Shown here piece by piece: positions 1 through 8,623 of a stretch of DNA of 64,000 bases. Numbering within the stretch: position 1 is the first letter of the stretch; every line of letters starts with the position of its first letter. Source of the stretch: Hyphomonadaceae bacterium (GTDB lineage Bacteria > Pseudomonadota > Alphaproteobacteria > Caulobacterales > Hyphomonadaceae); assembly GCA_024743315.1 (NCBI GenBank), contig JANSWU010000003.1, forward strand, positions 62,001 to 126,000, written 5' to 3'. The notes below the pieces were generated by a model that was given only the letters and a program-made list of their open reading frames with translations, was not told the origin of the DNA and made no database searches. Both the position numbers and the translations under genes were made by a program.

Positions 1-1108
1 GCAGACCGCGTGCCAGGGCATCTACCCCCCCGATATGACCGTGGAACAGATCTTCTGCATCAATGCTCTGACGTCGAACTTTGGAGTCGAAATTGAACCC
101 GCCTGTTGTAAAGCCGCCATGCTTCAGAATGTGAATCATTGATCGTGTGATTTCCAGCGGCTCCATCCAGAACTGATCTGTGTCCCAGCCATTCTGCGGA
201 TCGCCGCGATTGGCGTCGATAGATCCAAATATGTCATGGGCGAAGGCCATTGCGATCTCATGATCCATGGCATTGCCTGCCAGTGTCGCATGATTGGTCT
301 CGATATTCACTTTTACATCGTCCAGAAGGTCATAGCGTTGCAGAAACCCGAAGACGGTTTGTGTATCTCGGTCGTATTGGTGCTTGGTCGGCTCATGTGG
401 TTTTGGCTCAATCAAAAGCGGTCCTTTGAACCCGATCTTGTGCTTGTGTTCGACCGCCAAAGAGAGCATGCGCCCCAGCTGGTCCAGTTCCTGGCCGGGA
501 TCCGTATTCAGCAGCGTGTCATACCCTTCGCGGCCACCCCATAGAACATAGTTCTCTCCGCCCAATCGATGGGTCGCTTCAAGCGCCTGACGAATTTGCA
601 TCGCTGCGCAGGCGAAGACTTCTGGATCCGGATTGGTGGCAGCGCCCGCCATATAGCGTGGATGACTGAAGACATTTGCAGTTCCCCAAAGGAGCTTCAT
701 CCCAGTGCGTTCCATCTGCGCTTGCAGCGGATCCAAGATGCGCGCAAAGTTTTCTGTATGCTCCGTCATCGTCTCAGCAGGCGCCATTACATCGACGTCG
801 TGAAAGGCAAAATAGGGCCACCCCAGCCGGGCGAAAAACTCAAACGCTATTTCGAGCTTGGCTTCCGCCATTTCCTGGCCCGCAAGGGCGTGCCAGGGGC
901 GATTGAACGTGCCGGCGCCAAATACGTCGAACCCGTCCCAACAGAAGGTGTGCCAATAACACGTGGAGGGACGAAGGTGATCTTCCATGCGTTTGCCGCG
1001 CACCAATCGATCTTTATCATAATAGCGATACGCGAGTGGGTTCGCACTCTCTGGGCCTTCGTAAGCGATGGGGCCGATCCCCTCATAAAAGCTGGTCGTA
1101 TCAAACAT
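1..1108 (-). CDS. xylA: Xylose isomerase, 3'-truncated by window edge
   Basis: Cytoplasmic enzyme converting D-xylose to D-xylulose, the first step of the isomerase pathway. The minus-strand frame is open from the ATG at 1108 to the window edge, giving about 369 residues against a usual 430-440, so the C-terminus lies outside. Family signatures are visible: the N-terminal [18 protein letters not shown] segment, [20 protein letters not shown], the metal/substrate-binding region [29 protein letters not shown], and [12 protein letters not shown]. It starts 11 bp after xylB and reads in the same direction, so it is the last visible gene of a secreted-CBM/xylB/xylA operon. The identification is secure; only the terminus is missing. 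Confidence 0.95.
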   Translation of the reverse strand, partial: MFDTTSFYEGIGPIAYEGPESANPLAYRYYDKDRLVRGKRMEDHLRPSTCYWHTFCWDGFDVFGAGTFNRPWHALAGQEMAEAKLEIAFEFFARLGWPYFAFHDVDVMAPAETMTEHTENFARILDPLQAQMERTGMKLLWGTANVFSHPRYMAGAATNPDPEVFACAAMQIRQALEATHRLGGENYVLWGGREGYDTLLNTDPGQELDQLGRMLSLAVEHKHKIGFKGPLLIEPKPHEPTKHQYDRDTQTVFGFLQRYDLLDDVKVNIETNHATLAGNAMDHEIAMAFAHDIFGSIDANRGDPQNGWDTDQFWMEPLEITRSMIHILKHGGFTTGGFNFDSKVRRQSIDAEDLFHGHIGGVDALARGL

Positions 1109-1119
1109 GGTCTAATCCT

Positions 1120-2565
1120 TCAGAGTATATTTTGGGTGCCGCGATAAAGCGCCCGATAGCGCTCAAGCTGCTCCGCCATAAAACGTGTTTCGCTTGGCTT
1201 GGCTTCGATTTCATATTCAATCTCTGGCGCGTCAAAGTCGGGTTTCCGCAAACCCTGTGCACCCATCTGAGCCAGTCGCGCGGCGCCGAGTGCCGGTCCG
1301 ATATCGGCATTCTTGCGATAGATCAGAGTCTTATTCAGCGCTGCGGCAAGGATCCGTCCCCAATAGGCGGAGCGGGCACCGCCACCAATGACGCTAATCG
1401 CTTCAATATCATTTGCGGAGGCCAACACATCCAGGCCATCTGCGAACCCAAGCGCCACCCCCTCCAAAACGGCTTGCGCGACCGTGCTTGCATCACTTTC
1501 GTGCGTGAGGCCGAAGATAACCCCCTGCGCGTTGGGATTGTTGTGTGGGGTTCTTTCCCCAGACAGATAAGGCAAAAATAGCGATCTCGACCTGCCAAAT
1601 TCGTCCGCGGCGTCTGCAGCAGCGATCAATGCCCCGACATTTGCGAGACCGGTCAGCCGCACTGCCCAATCAAGGCAGCTGGCCGCCGACAGCATCACGG
1701 ACATTTGGTGCCAGACGTCCGGCAGAGCGTGACAAAAGGTGTGAACGCCGCTGCTCGCATTCGGGCGATACGAAGCATCCGCTGTAAACAAGACGCCAGA
1801 GGTGCCGAGCGAGAGAAAGGCATCCCCTACCCCGAACACGCCAATCCCGACCGCACCAGCTGCATTGTCCCCTCCGCCTGCAATCACAGGCGTTGCATTC
1901 GGCACGCCCCATTCCTGCGCCACGCGATCGCGGAGTTGGCCGGTAATCTCAGAGCCCTCATATGCGCGTGGCATCTGCTCGATGGTCAGATCACAGGCTT
2001 TGAGCAGATCCTCAGACCAAGCGCGTTTTTCTACATCGAGCCAAAGTGTGCCGGCGGCGTCAGATACGTCCGTCGCATAGTCGCCGGTCATTTTGAACCG
2101 AATATAGTCTTTTGGCAGCAAGACCTTTTTGACACGGCTAAAATGCTGAGGCTCATGGGTCTTCAGCCAGATCAGCTTGGGCGCTGTGAACCCGGGCATG
2201 GCGAGGTTGCCAGAAATATTGTGCAGCTGCGGGCAAGCGCTTTCCAAGATTGCGCACTCATCTGCGCTGCGCCCATCATTCCAAAGTATCGCTGGGCGAA
2301 TGACCTGATCGGCCTCATCCAGCAGTGTGGCGCCATGCATCTGCCCGGCCAGGCCGATTGCCTTTACGGCGCGCCGATCATGGTCCGGCAAACGTTGCAC
2401 GGCGACGCCTGTCGCGCGCCACCAATCTGCAGGGTCTTGTTCAGACCATAATGGTTGCGGCCGCGATACCGGCAACGAGGCCGTTGCCTGAGCAACGACC
2501 TCGCCGGATGCGTCAATGATGATCGTTTTGACCCCGGATGTACCGATATCAATCCCGAGATACAT
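1120..2565 (-). CDS. xylB: Xylulokinase (FGGY family)
   Basis: ATP-dependent phosphorylation of D-xylulose to xylulose 5-phosphate, feeding the pentose phosphate pathway. At 481 residues it matches the family length. The N-terminal phosphate-binding motif GIDIGTSGVKT lies at residues 4-14, the sugar-binding segment QMHGATLLDE near 74-83, GGGDNAAGAVG near the domain junction, and the FGGY C-terminal motif VIGGGARSAYWGRILA near residue 395. A GGAAGGGG stretch lies upstream of the ATG at 2565. It sits between a secreted carbohydrate-binding-like gene (24 bp upstream) and xylA (11 bp downstream). This pairing with xylA makes xylulose the likely substrate rather than another pentulose or glycerol. 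Confidence 0.94.
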   Translation of the reverse strand: MYLGIDIGTSGVKTIIIDASGEVVAQATASLPVSRPQPLWSEQDPADWWRATGVAVQRLPDHDRRAVKAIGLAGQMHGATLLDEADQVIRPAILWNDGRSADECAILESACPQLHNISGNLAMPGFTAPKLIWLKTHEPQHFSRVKKVLLPKDYIRFKMTGDYATDVSDAAGTLWLDVEKRAWSEDLLKACDLTIEQMPRAYEGSEITGQLRDRVAQEWGVPNATPVIAGGGDNAAGAVGIGVFGVGDAFLSLGTSGVLFTADASYRPNASSGVHTFCHALPDVWHQMSVMLSAASCLDWAVRLTGLANVGALIAAADAADEFGRSRSLFLPYLSGERTPHNNPNAQGVIFGLTHESDASTVAQAVLEGVALGFADGLDVLASANDIEAISVIGGGARSAYWGRILAAALNKTLIYRKNADIGPALGAARLAQMGAQGLRKPDFDAPEIEYEIEAKPSETRFMAEQLERYRALYRGTQNIL

Positions 2566-2589
2566 GCCGGAGCCCCTTCCCAGCGCGCG

Positions 2590-3183
2590 TTATTCAGTGC
2601 TCGCGCCGCGCGTGACCGCGAAGAATGGCCCTAATTGAATGGTTTGTTTCTCGAACGCTAAATCGAACCCCATATCTGACTCAGAGACTTTGAAATCGCT
2701 CTCTGCCAGACCCGAGACCTTGTACATTTTCCAGTCTTCACCAGGCATAATTTCCTGATTGATTACTGTGTCATAAGGCTCAACATTCCGCCCCAGCACA
2801 ACGCCGATTCTACCCGCATCTTTGCCTCTCGGGATCTTTTCGGCACGGGCCCAGAAATAGATCTCAATCTGCTCGCCTTTTGAAACATCTTGCTCATACG
2901 GAGCTCGCATGCGGATATTCCAAGGTTCTTTGATGTTTCGGCGTCTGATTTGGAATTGGATCGCCTGTCCGCCCGGAACACCTTCCGCTTCTACAATAGA
3001 TACGCGCTTATTTCCGCCTTCTGGATTCCATTTGATCGCCAGAGGGTTATGCAGCAGGTCCCCAGGCACACTGACATGGCTGACGGGTTCCACTTCAAAA
3101 TTTGGATCTGAGAACGCGGTTGGCGCGAATGCCAGAGCAGCCGCAAGCGTGCTCATCGCAATTACGGATTTTACAGTTTTCAT
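2590..3183 (-). CDS. Secreted carbohydrate-binding-like beta-sandwich protein, first gene of the xyl operon
   Basis: A 197-residue exported protein with a Sec signal peptide (MKTVKSVIAMSTLAAALAFA, cleavage near AFS). The mature part has the pattern of galactose-binding-like CBM4/9 modules: KGEQIEIYFWARAEK, then GRIGVVLGRN, PYDTVINQ, W-K-M-Y-KVSG and a terminal IQLGPFFAV strand. No catalytic domain is visible. The start was placed at the ATG at 3183 because GGGAGGAG lies 7 nt upstream; an open frame continues 120 bp further but has no ribosome site and would bury the signal peptide. It heads the unit CBM-xylB-xylA, with a candidate LacI-type operator about 95 bp upstream. I infer a periplasmic or surface xylan/xylo-oligosaccharide-binding role; the family assignment rests on fold pattern only. 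Confidence 0.7.
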   Translation of the reverse strand: MKTVKSVIAMSTLAAALAFAPTAFSDPNFEVEPVSHVSVPGDLLHNPLAIKWNPEGGNKRVSIVEAEGVPGGQAIQFQIRRRNIKEPWNIRMRAPYEQDVSKGEQIEIYFWARAEKIPRGKDAGRIGVVLGRNVEPYDTVINQEIMPGEDWKMYKVSGLAESDFKVSESDMGFDLAFEKQTIQLGPFFAVTRGASTE

Positions 3184-3278
3184 CGGTTTCTCCTCCCTAT
3201 TTCGTCGGGCCCAGTTCCCGGACATTTTTTTCGCGATGAGTATCACTTTGGCGTTATTCGTTGAACTCTCACGGATAA

Positions 3279-3292
3279 TGTTAGCGCTACCA
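3279..3292. promoter_or_regulatory. Candidate XylR-type (LacI family) operator upstream of the xyl operon
   Basis: TGTTAGCGCTACCA on the plus strand is an imperfect palindrome centred on TAGCGCTA, 96 bp upstream of the start of the CBM-xylB-xylA unit. From memory, the same core occurs in the xylose-inducible promoter of Caulobacter crescentus, where the LacI-family repressor XylR binds. On the minus strand, TTGCTT and AGCTAT spaced by 17 bp lie just upstream and could be the -35 and -10, placing the operator around the transcription start. No xylR gene is inside the window. Confidence 0.6.
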
Positions 3293-3375
3293 TAGCTTGT
3301 CATAAATGGCCATTAAGCAATTGAAGTCGGATTGCGATTTTTGACAGTTTTAAAGCAAGAGATCCCAATGATCGC

Positions 3376-4101
3376 CTATTGAAGTTTGACTTCGCCGCTC
3401 AGCGCCATGCGCAAATGGTCACGGCGTTCGACAATTTCTTGTTTCGCTTCACAATCCCGGCACCTTTTCAAAATGCCTTCGATTTTCTTGAGTTCAGATT
3501 CTGCGGTTTTTGAGTCGCCGTTCAGCAATTTGATCAAGGCGATCTTATAATGGGCGTCGTACAGGATTTTACTGTCGCTGGTTGCGCGCTCGAAATTCCG
3601 CAGGGCTTCGTTCGTTTTACCCAATTGGATTTGAGACAATCCTGCAAAATAAAGCTGCCGCGCACGCTTCTCACATGTGCGGTCATATGTGCTTTCTATA
3701 TTCCGCGCTGCAACGTCATCGAAAGCACCCACACCGGTCGGCGTTTGCTGACCGCTACCAGCGCTGGCACCGCGCGAGGACGCCCCTGAGTCGACATTAT
3801 TGCTGGCCGTCGCGAAGAGATCGGCCCGAACCGAATTGCTCTGTGCCGTTCGAATTGAGCTCGTAAGGTTACGTTCGCGGCGCAAGGCACACATGGCGTT
3901 ATCGAGAAACTCGACCTCAGCGGTCTCAAAATCGCCAGCCCGGAATGCCGCCATGGCAGCATCGTTCTGGACTCCCAAGACTTCTACCGTATCGAGCACA
4001 CGCTCGCCGGAGGCTTCAGCTTCCTGCTCCTGCGCTTGCGCTAGACCCATACTGCAAGCCAGCAATATGGTTGAGAAAAGTATTCTATTCGCGTTTTTCA
4101 T
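3376..4101 (-). CDS. Secreted TPR-like protein, last gene of the halogenase operon
   Basis: A 241-residue exported protein with a signal peptide (MKNANRILFSTILLACSMGLAQAQ). The mature protein begins with an acidic stretch, then VLDTVEVLGVQNDAAMAAFRAGDFETAEVEFL, which resembles the first TPR helix pair. A Ser/Gly/Asn-rich linker follows, then two further TPR-like helix pairs (ARQLYFAGLSQIQLGKTNEALRNFERA and YDAHYKIALIKLLNGDSKTAESELKKIE). A C-terminal CRDC pair is present. The start at 4101 has AAAGG upstream; an open frame extends to 4374 but overlaps the preceding halogenase and lacks a signal. It lies 46 bp behind the last halogenase. Small TPR proteins are often found beside TBDR/halogenase genes in Caulobacterales; a scaffold role in the periplasm is inference. 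Confidence 0.7.
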   Translation of the reverse strand: MKNANRILFSTILLACSMGLAQAQEQEAEASGERVLDTVEVLGVQNDAAMAAFRAGDFETAEVEFLDNAMCALRRERNLTSSIRTAQSNSVRADLFATASNNVDSGASSRGASAGSGQQTPTGVGAFDDVAARNIESTYDRTCEKRARQLYFAGLSQIQLGKTNEALRNFERATSDSKILYDAHYKIALIKLLNGDSKTAESELKKIEGILKRCRDCEAKQEIVERRDHLRMALSGEVKLQ

Positions 4102-4147
4102 TGTAACGGCCTTTGACTGACAGATCCCCACTTCTCCCAAGGAGAAC

Positions 4148-5656
4148 TTACGCGCTTTGCACCAATCTGTGAAGGTAGGTGGCGTGATCTTCGAACGCAT
4201 CGAGACACTTATACATCGCGCGCCGAATCTCCGACATCCGCCGATCCAACATTTCGTCAGACATATTATCAATGACTGGGTGATATCGCTTTGGTCGTAA
4301 ATTCTGGCCTTCAAAGACGGCAAACCAGCTGTTTTCGCTGAACAGTTCATTATTCTCTCTGTAGAGGCGACCATTTTCCATATAAATGTCTATGCGTTGT
4401 CTGAGCGACTCTGGCAGCTCCATCGTACGAACATAATTCCAAAACGGGCTGTCAGTTCGTTGCGTGGCGCAATAGTGCAAAATTAGGAAATCTCGAACCT
4501 GCTCATACTCCAATAGCGTCTTTTGATTGTAGAAATCGATGTCGTATTGATTGAAATTCTTGTCCGGGAAATTGGTCATTAGCCGTGCCACTGCGGTCTG
4601 AATGAGATGGATGGAGGTCGACTCCAATGGCTCTAGGAACCCGCTAGCCAGCCCCAGGGACACCACGTTCTTGTTCCAAGCCTTCTTCCGCACGCCGGTT
4701 GTGAAGCGCAGGAATTTTGGCTCCTTCAACGGCGCGCCATCCAGCCCTGATTTGAGTTGGGCATAGGCCTCATCATCGCTGATATATTCGCTGCAATAAA
4801 CGTGACCATTGCCGATCCGGTTCTGCAGCGGGATCCGCCATTGCCATCCCGCTTTATGTGCAGTCGCCCGCGTATAAGGGATTGGCGGGCCGTCGGATTC
4901 ACAGCCCTGCGCAACCGCGCGGTTGACCGGCAGATAATGCGACCAGTCATCATATCCAGTCTTGAGCGTTTGCTCGATTAACAGCCCCCGGAACCCCGAG
5001 CAATCAATGAACAGGTCGCCAGACACGGCCTGACCAGACTCTAACACGACGCTGTCTATAAAGCCGTCTTCTGGTCGTTGTTTGACCTCGACCACCTTGC
5101 CTTCGATCCGCTCAACACCACGCGATTCGGCAACACCGCGCATATATTTGGCATACAAGGCAGCATCAAACTGAAACGCATACTCAATCGAACTCAGAGG
5201 CGACCCGCGCATTTCGGGTTTTGGATGCGCAAATTTACTGAGCTTAGATCCCAGACAATGCAGGTTGTAATCATCTGCAGGTGGGGCACCTTCCTTGCGA
5301 GCATGGCGCAACCAGAAATGATGGAAATGTACGCCTTCCATGTTCACGCCATAGGGGCTGAAGGAATGGAAATAACGGTCGCCAATTTGGCCCCAATTGA
5401 CGAATTCAATGCCCACTTTGAATGTCGCATTCGTCCGCTTCAGGAAGTCGTTCTCATTCAGACCGAGCAACTGATTAAAGTACCGGATATGCGGAATCGT
5501 CGCCTCGCCGACCCCGACGGTCCCGATCTGCTCGGATTCGATGAGGCGAATTTTCACGGACGGATTCCGCAACAGGATTGAAATCGCGGACGCGGCCATC
5601 CAACCGGCCGTTCCGCCTCCGACAATCACGATATCTTTGATGTTCTGGTCGTTCAT
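4148..5656 (-). CDS. PF04820 flavin-dependent halogenase, intact active site (copy 1)
   Basis: A 502-residue FADH2-dependent halogenase of the tryptophan-halogenase family. In characterised enzymes flavin hydroperoxide reacts with halide to give HOX, which is passed to an active-site lysine. The GGGTAGW dinucleotide motif is at residues 13-19, the catalytic lysine is K80 in TFKVGIEFVNW, GWQWRIP is at 270-276, and the Glu-Ser pair is E345-S346 in LEPLESTS. No signal peptide is seen, so it should be cytoplasmic. It is the fourth gene of a five-gene operon with 13 bp to the upstream halogenase. Relatives beside TBDRs in Xanthomonas and Brevundimonas are reported to brominate indole; the native substrate here is unknown. 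Confidence 0.9.
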   Translation of the reverse strand: MNDQNIKDIVIVGGGTAGWMAASAISILLRNPSVKIRLIESEQIGTVGVGEATIPHIRYFNQLLGLNENDFLKRTNATFKVGIEFVNWGQIGDRYFHSFSPYGVNMEGVHFHHFWLRHARKEGAPPADDYNLHCLGSKLSKFAHPKPEMRGSPLSSIEYAFQFDAALYAKYMRGVAESRGVERIEGKVVEVKQRPEDGFIDSVVLESGQAVSGDLFIDCSGFRGLLIEQTLKTGYDDWSHYLPVNRAVAQGCESDGPPIPYTRATAHKAGWQWRIPLQNRIGNGHVYCSEYISDDEAYAQLKSGLDGAPLKEPKFLRFTTGVRKKAWNKNVVSLGLASGFLEPLESTSIHLIQTAVARLMTNFPDKNFNQYDIDFYNQKTLLEYEQVRDFLILHYCATQRTDSPFWNYVRTMELPESLRQRIDIYMENGRLYRENNELFSENSWFAVFEGQNLRPKRYHPVIDNMSDEMLDRRMSEIRRAMYKCLDAFEDHATYLHRLVQSA

Positions 5657-5669
5657 ATCTTTACATCCA

Positions 5670-7187
5670 TCAACTCAACATGGGCTCGGCGGCCCACGCA
5701 TATTTTCTGAGAAAGGCTTCATGCGTCGGCATTTTCGCCGTTGCGGTGTCCATTGCCCTTTGCATAGAATTCAAGCTATTCGTTATCTGCGCTTCATCGA
5801 TCGTATTGACGATCGGATCGACCGAGCGCGGCACGATATTCTGGCCCAACATCACAGCCACCCAACTTGGCTTCGAAAACAATTCGTCTTCATACCGAAA
5901 GAACCGACCCGCCTCTTCGAATAGTTCAATCTTTTCTGTGAGGCTGTCTGGAACATCCATGTTCCGGCATTGAATCCAGAATTCGGAGTCATCTCGTTGC
6001 GTGGCCTTGTAGTGCAGGATGATGAAGTCCCGCACCTGTTCAAACTTCTTCTCTAACAGCCGGTTATATTCCCGGGTCACGGTCGCCGGCATGTCGGCTG
6101 TCGGGAACAAGGCAATGAGTTTGCTGATGCCTTCCTGGATCAGAAACAGAGACGTCGATTCCAGTGGCTCAAGAAAGCCGCTGGAGAGGCCAATCCCGAT
6201 ACAATTCTTTTCCCAGAATTTGGCGCGATGACCAGTCCGGAACTTGATCTTGCGCGGTGTGCCAAGCGCCGCGCCATCCAGGTCTGCGAGCAGGCTCTCA
6301 ATCGCCTCATCATCGCGCATGAACGCACTGGAATATATATGCCCATTGCCGGTGCGATGCTGAGTTGGGATACGCCATTGCCAACCGGCTGTCTTGGCGG
6401 TCGAGACCGTATAGGCGCGCAATGGCCCAGATCGCTCGCACGCAACCGTCTGCGCTGTGTCGCAAGGCAACCAGTGCGACCAATCTTTAAAATCGACGCC
6501 CAGCGCCTGCCCCAACAACAAGGCCCGGAATCCGGTGCAATCGAAGAACAGGTCCCCCGGTATGCACTCGCCACTTTCCAGTGTCACGGACTTAATGAAA
6601 CCTGTCTCTGGCACTTGCTCTACGCTGGTGACCTTGCCTTCAATCCGGCGTACGCCGCGCGCTTCGGCATAAGACCGCAAATACTTGGCATAGGCGGTTG
6701 CATCGAAATGATATGCATAGCGGATTTGCGAAAGAACAGAGCGCGGATCATTCTCAGGCAATGTGAATTTATGGTGCTTGGCTGCGACCGCGCTGAGACT
6801 GAAATTTTGAATTTCACTCTCTGGATGACGGGCTTTGTACCGCATCCAGAACTGGTGAAAATCAACCCCGTTCATATCGACGCCGTGCTGACCGAACGGG
6901 TGGAGATAAGATTCGCCGATCCGACCCCAATTGACGAATTCTATGCCGAGCTTGAACGTGCCATTCGTCGCTTTCAAAAACTCCTGCTCGGGGATGCCCA
7001 GCATGGCGTTAAAGTTGATCACATCCGGGATCGTCGCTTCACCAACACCAATCGTCCCGATCTGCTCCGACTCGATCAAGGAGATTTGAACAGCGTGCGG
7101 CGGCAATAGGCTGGAGAGCGCCGCTGCCGTCATCCAGCCTGCGGACCCGCCGCCAACAATCGTGATCTGTTTAATCGCTTCAGGCAT
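5670..7187 (-). CDS. PF04820 flavin-dependent halogenase, intact active site (copy 2)
   Basis: A 505-residue tryptophan-halogenase-family protein. GGGSAGW is at 12-18, the catalytic lysine is K79 in TFKLGIEFVNW, GWQWRIP is at 268-274, and E343-S344 lie in LEPLESTS, so all residues known to matter are kept. I chose the ATG at 7187, which has GAGAA upstream; a TTG 15 bp earlier is also in frame. The start overlaps the 3' end of the degenerate paralogue (stop at 7180), suggesting translational coupling. It differs clearly from its neighbours in the substrate-side region (for example DTAQTVACERSGPLRAYT where copy 1 has NRAVAQGCESDGPPIPYT), so it may act on a different aromatic substrate. Confidence 0.9.
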   Translation of the reverse strand: MPEAIKQITIVGGGSAGWMTAAALSSLLPPHAVQISLIESEQIGTIGVGEATIPDVINFNAMLGIPEQEFLKATNGTFKLGIEFVNWGRIGESYLHPFGQHGVDMNGVDFHQFWMRYKARHPESEIQNFSLSAVAAKHHKFTLPENDPRSVLSQIRYAYHFDATAYAKYLRSYAEARGVRRIEGKVTSVEQVPETGFIKSVTLESGECIPGDLFFDCTGFRALLLGQALGVDFKDWSHWLPCDTAQTVACERSGPLRAYTVSTAKTAGWQWRIPTQHRTGNGHIYSSAFMRDDEAIESLLADLDGAALGTPRKIKFRTGHRAKFWEKNCIGIGLSSGFLEPLESTSLFLIQEGISKLIALFPTADMPATVTREYNRLLEKKFEQVRDFIILHYKATQRDDSEFWIQCRNMDVPDSLTEKIELFEEAGRFFRYEDELFSKPSWVAVMLGQNIVPRSVDPIVNTIDEAQITNSLNSMQRAMDTATAKMPTHEAFLRKYAWAAEPMLS

Positions 7188-8610
7188 AATTTCGTTTCTC
7201 AAAATACTTTTTCATGTTGGCGACATAAAGATGATGCGGCGGCATACGCGGCACCATCTGCTCAATCGCTTGTCGCATTCGCGCTAGTTCAGTGCGCGCT
7301 TGCGCCTCAGACAATTGTTGCGCTTGTAAATCATAATGCCTCGGCCGACGCCCCAGTCCAAAATGGAGGATGGTCCAGTCTTCGTCATTGAACGGCTCAA
7401 GATCGAAGCGTACTAAAACCCCGCGATTCTCAAATTGTGCCACTTTACGCTTGAGCTTGGGGGATTGCGCGGTAGTCGCAGCCAGCCTCCAGAAGTCGCT
7501 TCGAGGCTCCTGTTCAGAACAGTAAAACGCGCCCTGAAACAAAGCTGCGTGATCAACATCATCTTTGAAACGGCGATTGAACTCTCGCCGCTCCGCGTTC
7601 GAATCGTCAGAAAGCGGGATAAGCTCCAGCAAACGCTCTATATCACGTTGCAGCAGAATCATCGGAGCCGGCGTGAGCGGCTCAAGCGCACACGCCGCTT
7701 GACCGATCGCCACACAATTTCCGATCCACGCGACATCAACAGATCCGAGCGCAAACTCTATGCCTGGCATATTTCGAGGTGCATCAATGGACTGAACCCG
7801 CACGGTATCAATCGCTTGCTGCAAATGAGTTTTAGAGGTCCAGCCGAAAGGGTCCGCTTCGACAATGCGGTGCGGCCATCCGAGCTCTGGCGCCGCGGCG
7901 CGCGTCGAAGATGAAAAGACGGATCTGTTCTCAACAAATTTGCCGCCAAACTCACTCAAGGCCCGTCTCTCTGGACCTGTGCAATCCACAATCAGATCAG
8001 TTTTTAGCACCTCGCCGGACTCAAGCCGCACAGCTCCATGCCCGAAATCGTCAAAATCAATGCGGGCGAGCGGGGTGCCGTAAGTTGTAATTGAACTTTT
8101 GGCGATTTCTGCCTCAAGCAAACGCGTCCAATCCGCGACCGAAAACTGATATCCATACTCGGCGCGCGATAGCGGCACATTTGGATCCTCAGGCGGGTGC
8201 GCAAATCTTCCCTTCAACGCGGCTTGTGCAGACACTAGAACGGGTTCCAATGGCAGCTCTGCCCGCGTCAGATGATGCACCAATGGGACGCCCGCGATAT
8301 TTTGAAAGGGTTGCGCATAGCCCTGCATCCAAGACCGTCCGCCGAGCCAATTTTGATACCACGTTCCGTAGCAAAACGAGGTCCCGGACCGGGTGAAGAG
8401 TGCCGGCTCATCCAGCCCCAATTTTCTAAGAAAGTCATAGGCTGAAGGGGCTGTTACACTCCCGTATAGAATATCTGCCTCAGTCGAGTTGCCAGAGCGC
8501 ACGAAATGTATCGCATAATTTGACGGCAATTCCCGGAGCAAACTCATCGCCGTCATAGCGGCCGCGAAGCCGTCGCCACAAACAACAATATCAAATCGTT
8601 CAGTGCGCAT
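7180..8610 (-). CDS. Catalytically degenerate tryptophan-halogenase paralogue
   Basis: A 476-residue member of the same fold, aligned with its neighbours over the full length but without their active site. The flavin motif GGGTAG is GDGFAA (residues 12-17). The catalytic lysine position (K80 in copy 1) is C80 in SFCYGTWYQNW. GWQWRIP has become FGWTSKT (255-261). The catalytic Glu-Ser is T313-P314 in LEPLTPAP. The adjacent VGEATIP motif is also changed to YGSVTAP. The frame is open, with a normal start (8610) and 13-22 bp couplings to both neighbours, so it is a maintained gene rather than a pseudogene. It may be a partner subunit, a substrate-binding protein or a flavoenzyme with another chemistry; halogenation by the known mechanism is unlikely. 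Confidence 0.85.
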   Translation of the reverse strand: MRTERFDIVVCGDGFAAAMTAMSLLRELPSNYAIHFVRSGNSTEADILYGSVTAPSAYDFLRKLGLDEPALFTRSGTSFCYGTWYQNWLGGRSWMQGYAQPFQNIAGVPLVHHLTRAELPLEPVLVSAQAALKGRFAHPPEDPNVPLSRAEYGYQFSVADWTRLLEAEIAKSSITTYGTPLARIDFDDFGHGAVRLESGEVLKTDLIVDCTGPERRALSEFGGKFVENRSVFSSSTRAAAPELGWPHRIVEADPFGWTSKTHLQQAIDTVRVQSIDAPRNMPGIEFALGSVDVAWIGNCVAIGQAACALEPLTPAPMILLQRDIERLLELIPLSDDSNAERREFNRRFKDDVDHAALFQGAFYCSEQEPRSDFWRLAATTAQSPKLKRKVAQFENRGVLVRFDLEPFNDEDWTILHFGLGRRPRHYDLQAQQLSEAQARTELARMRQAIEQMVPRMPPHHLYVANMKKYFEKRNYA

Positions 8611-8623
8611 GGGGCTCTACCAT

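Noticed and set aside
236-1147. Plus-strand open frames across the first kilobase
   Set aside because: They are antisense to xylA, whose minus-strand translation shows clear xylose isomerase motifs; the plus frames show no family features.
1705-2451. 248-codon plus-strand frame
   Set aside because: Antisense to xylB; no ribosome site and no recognisable domain.
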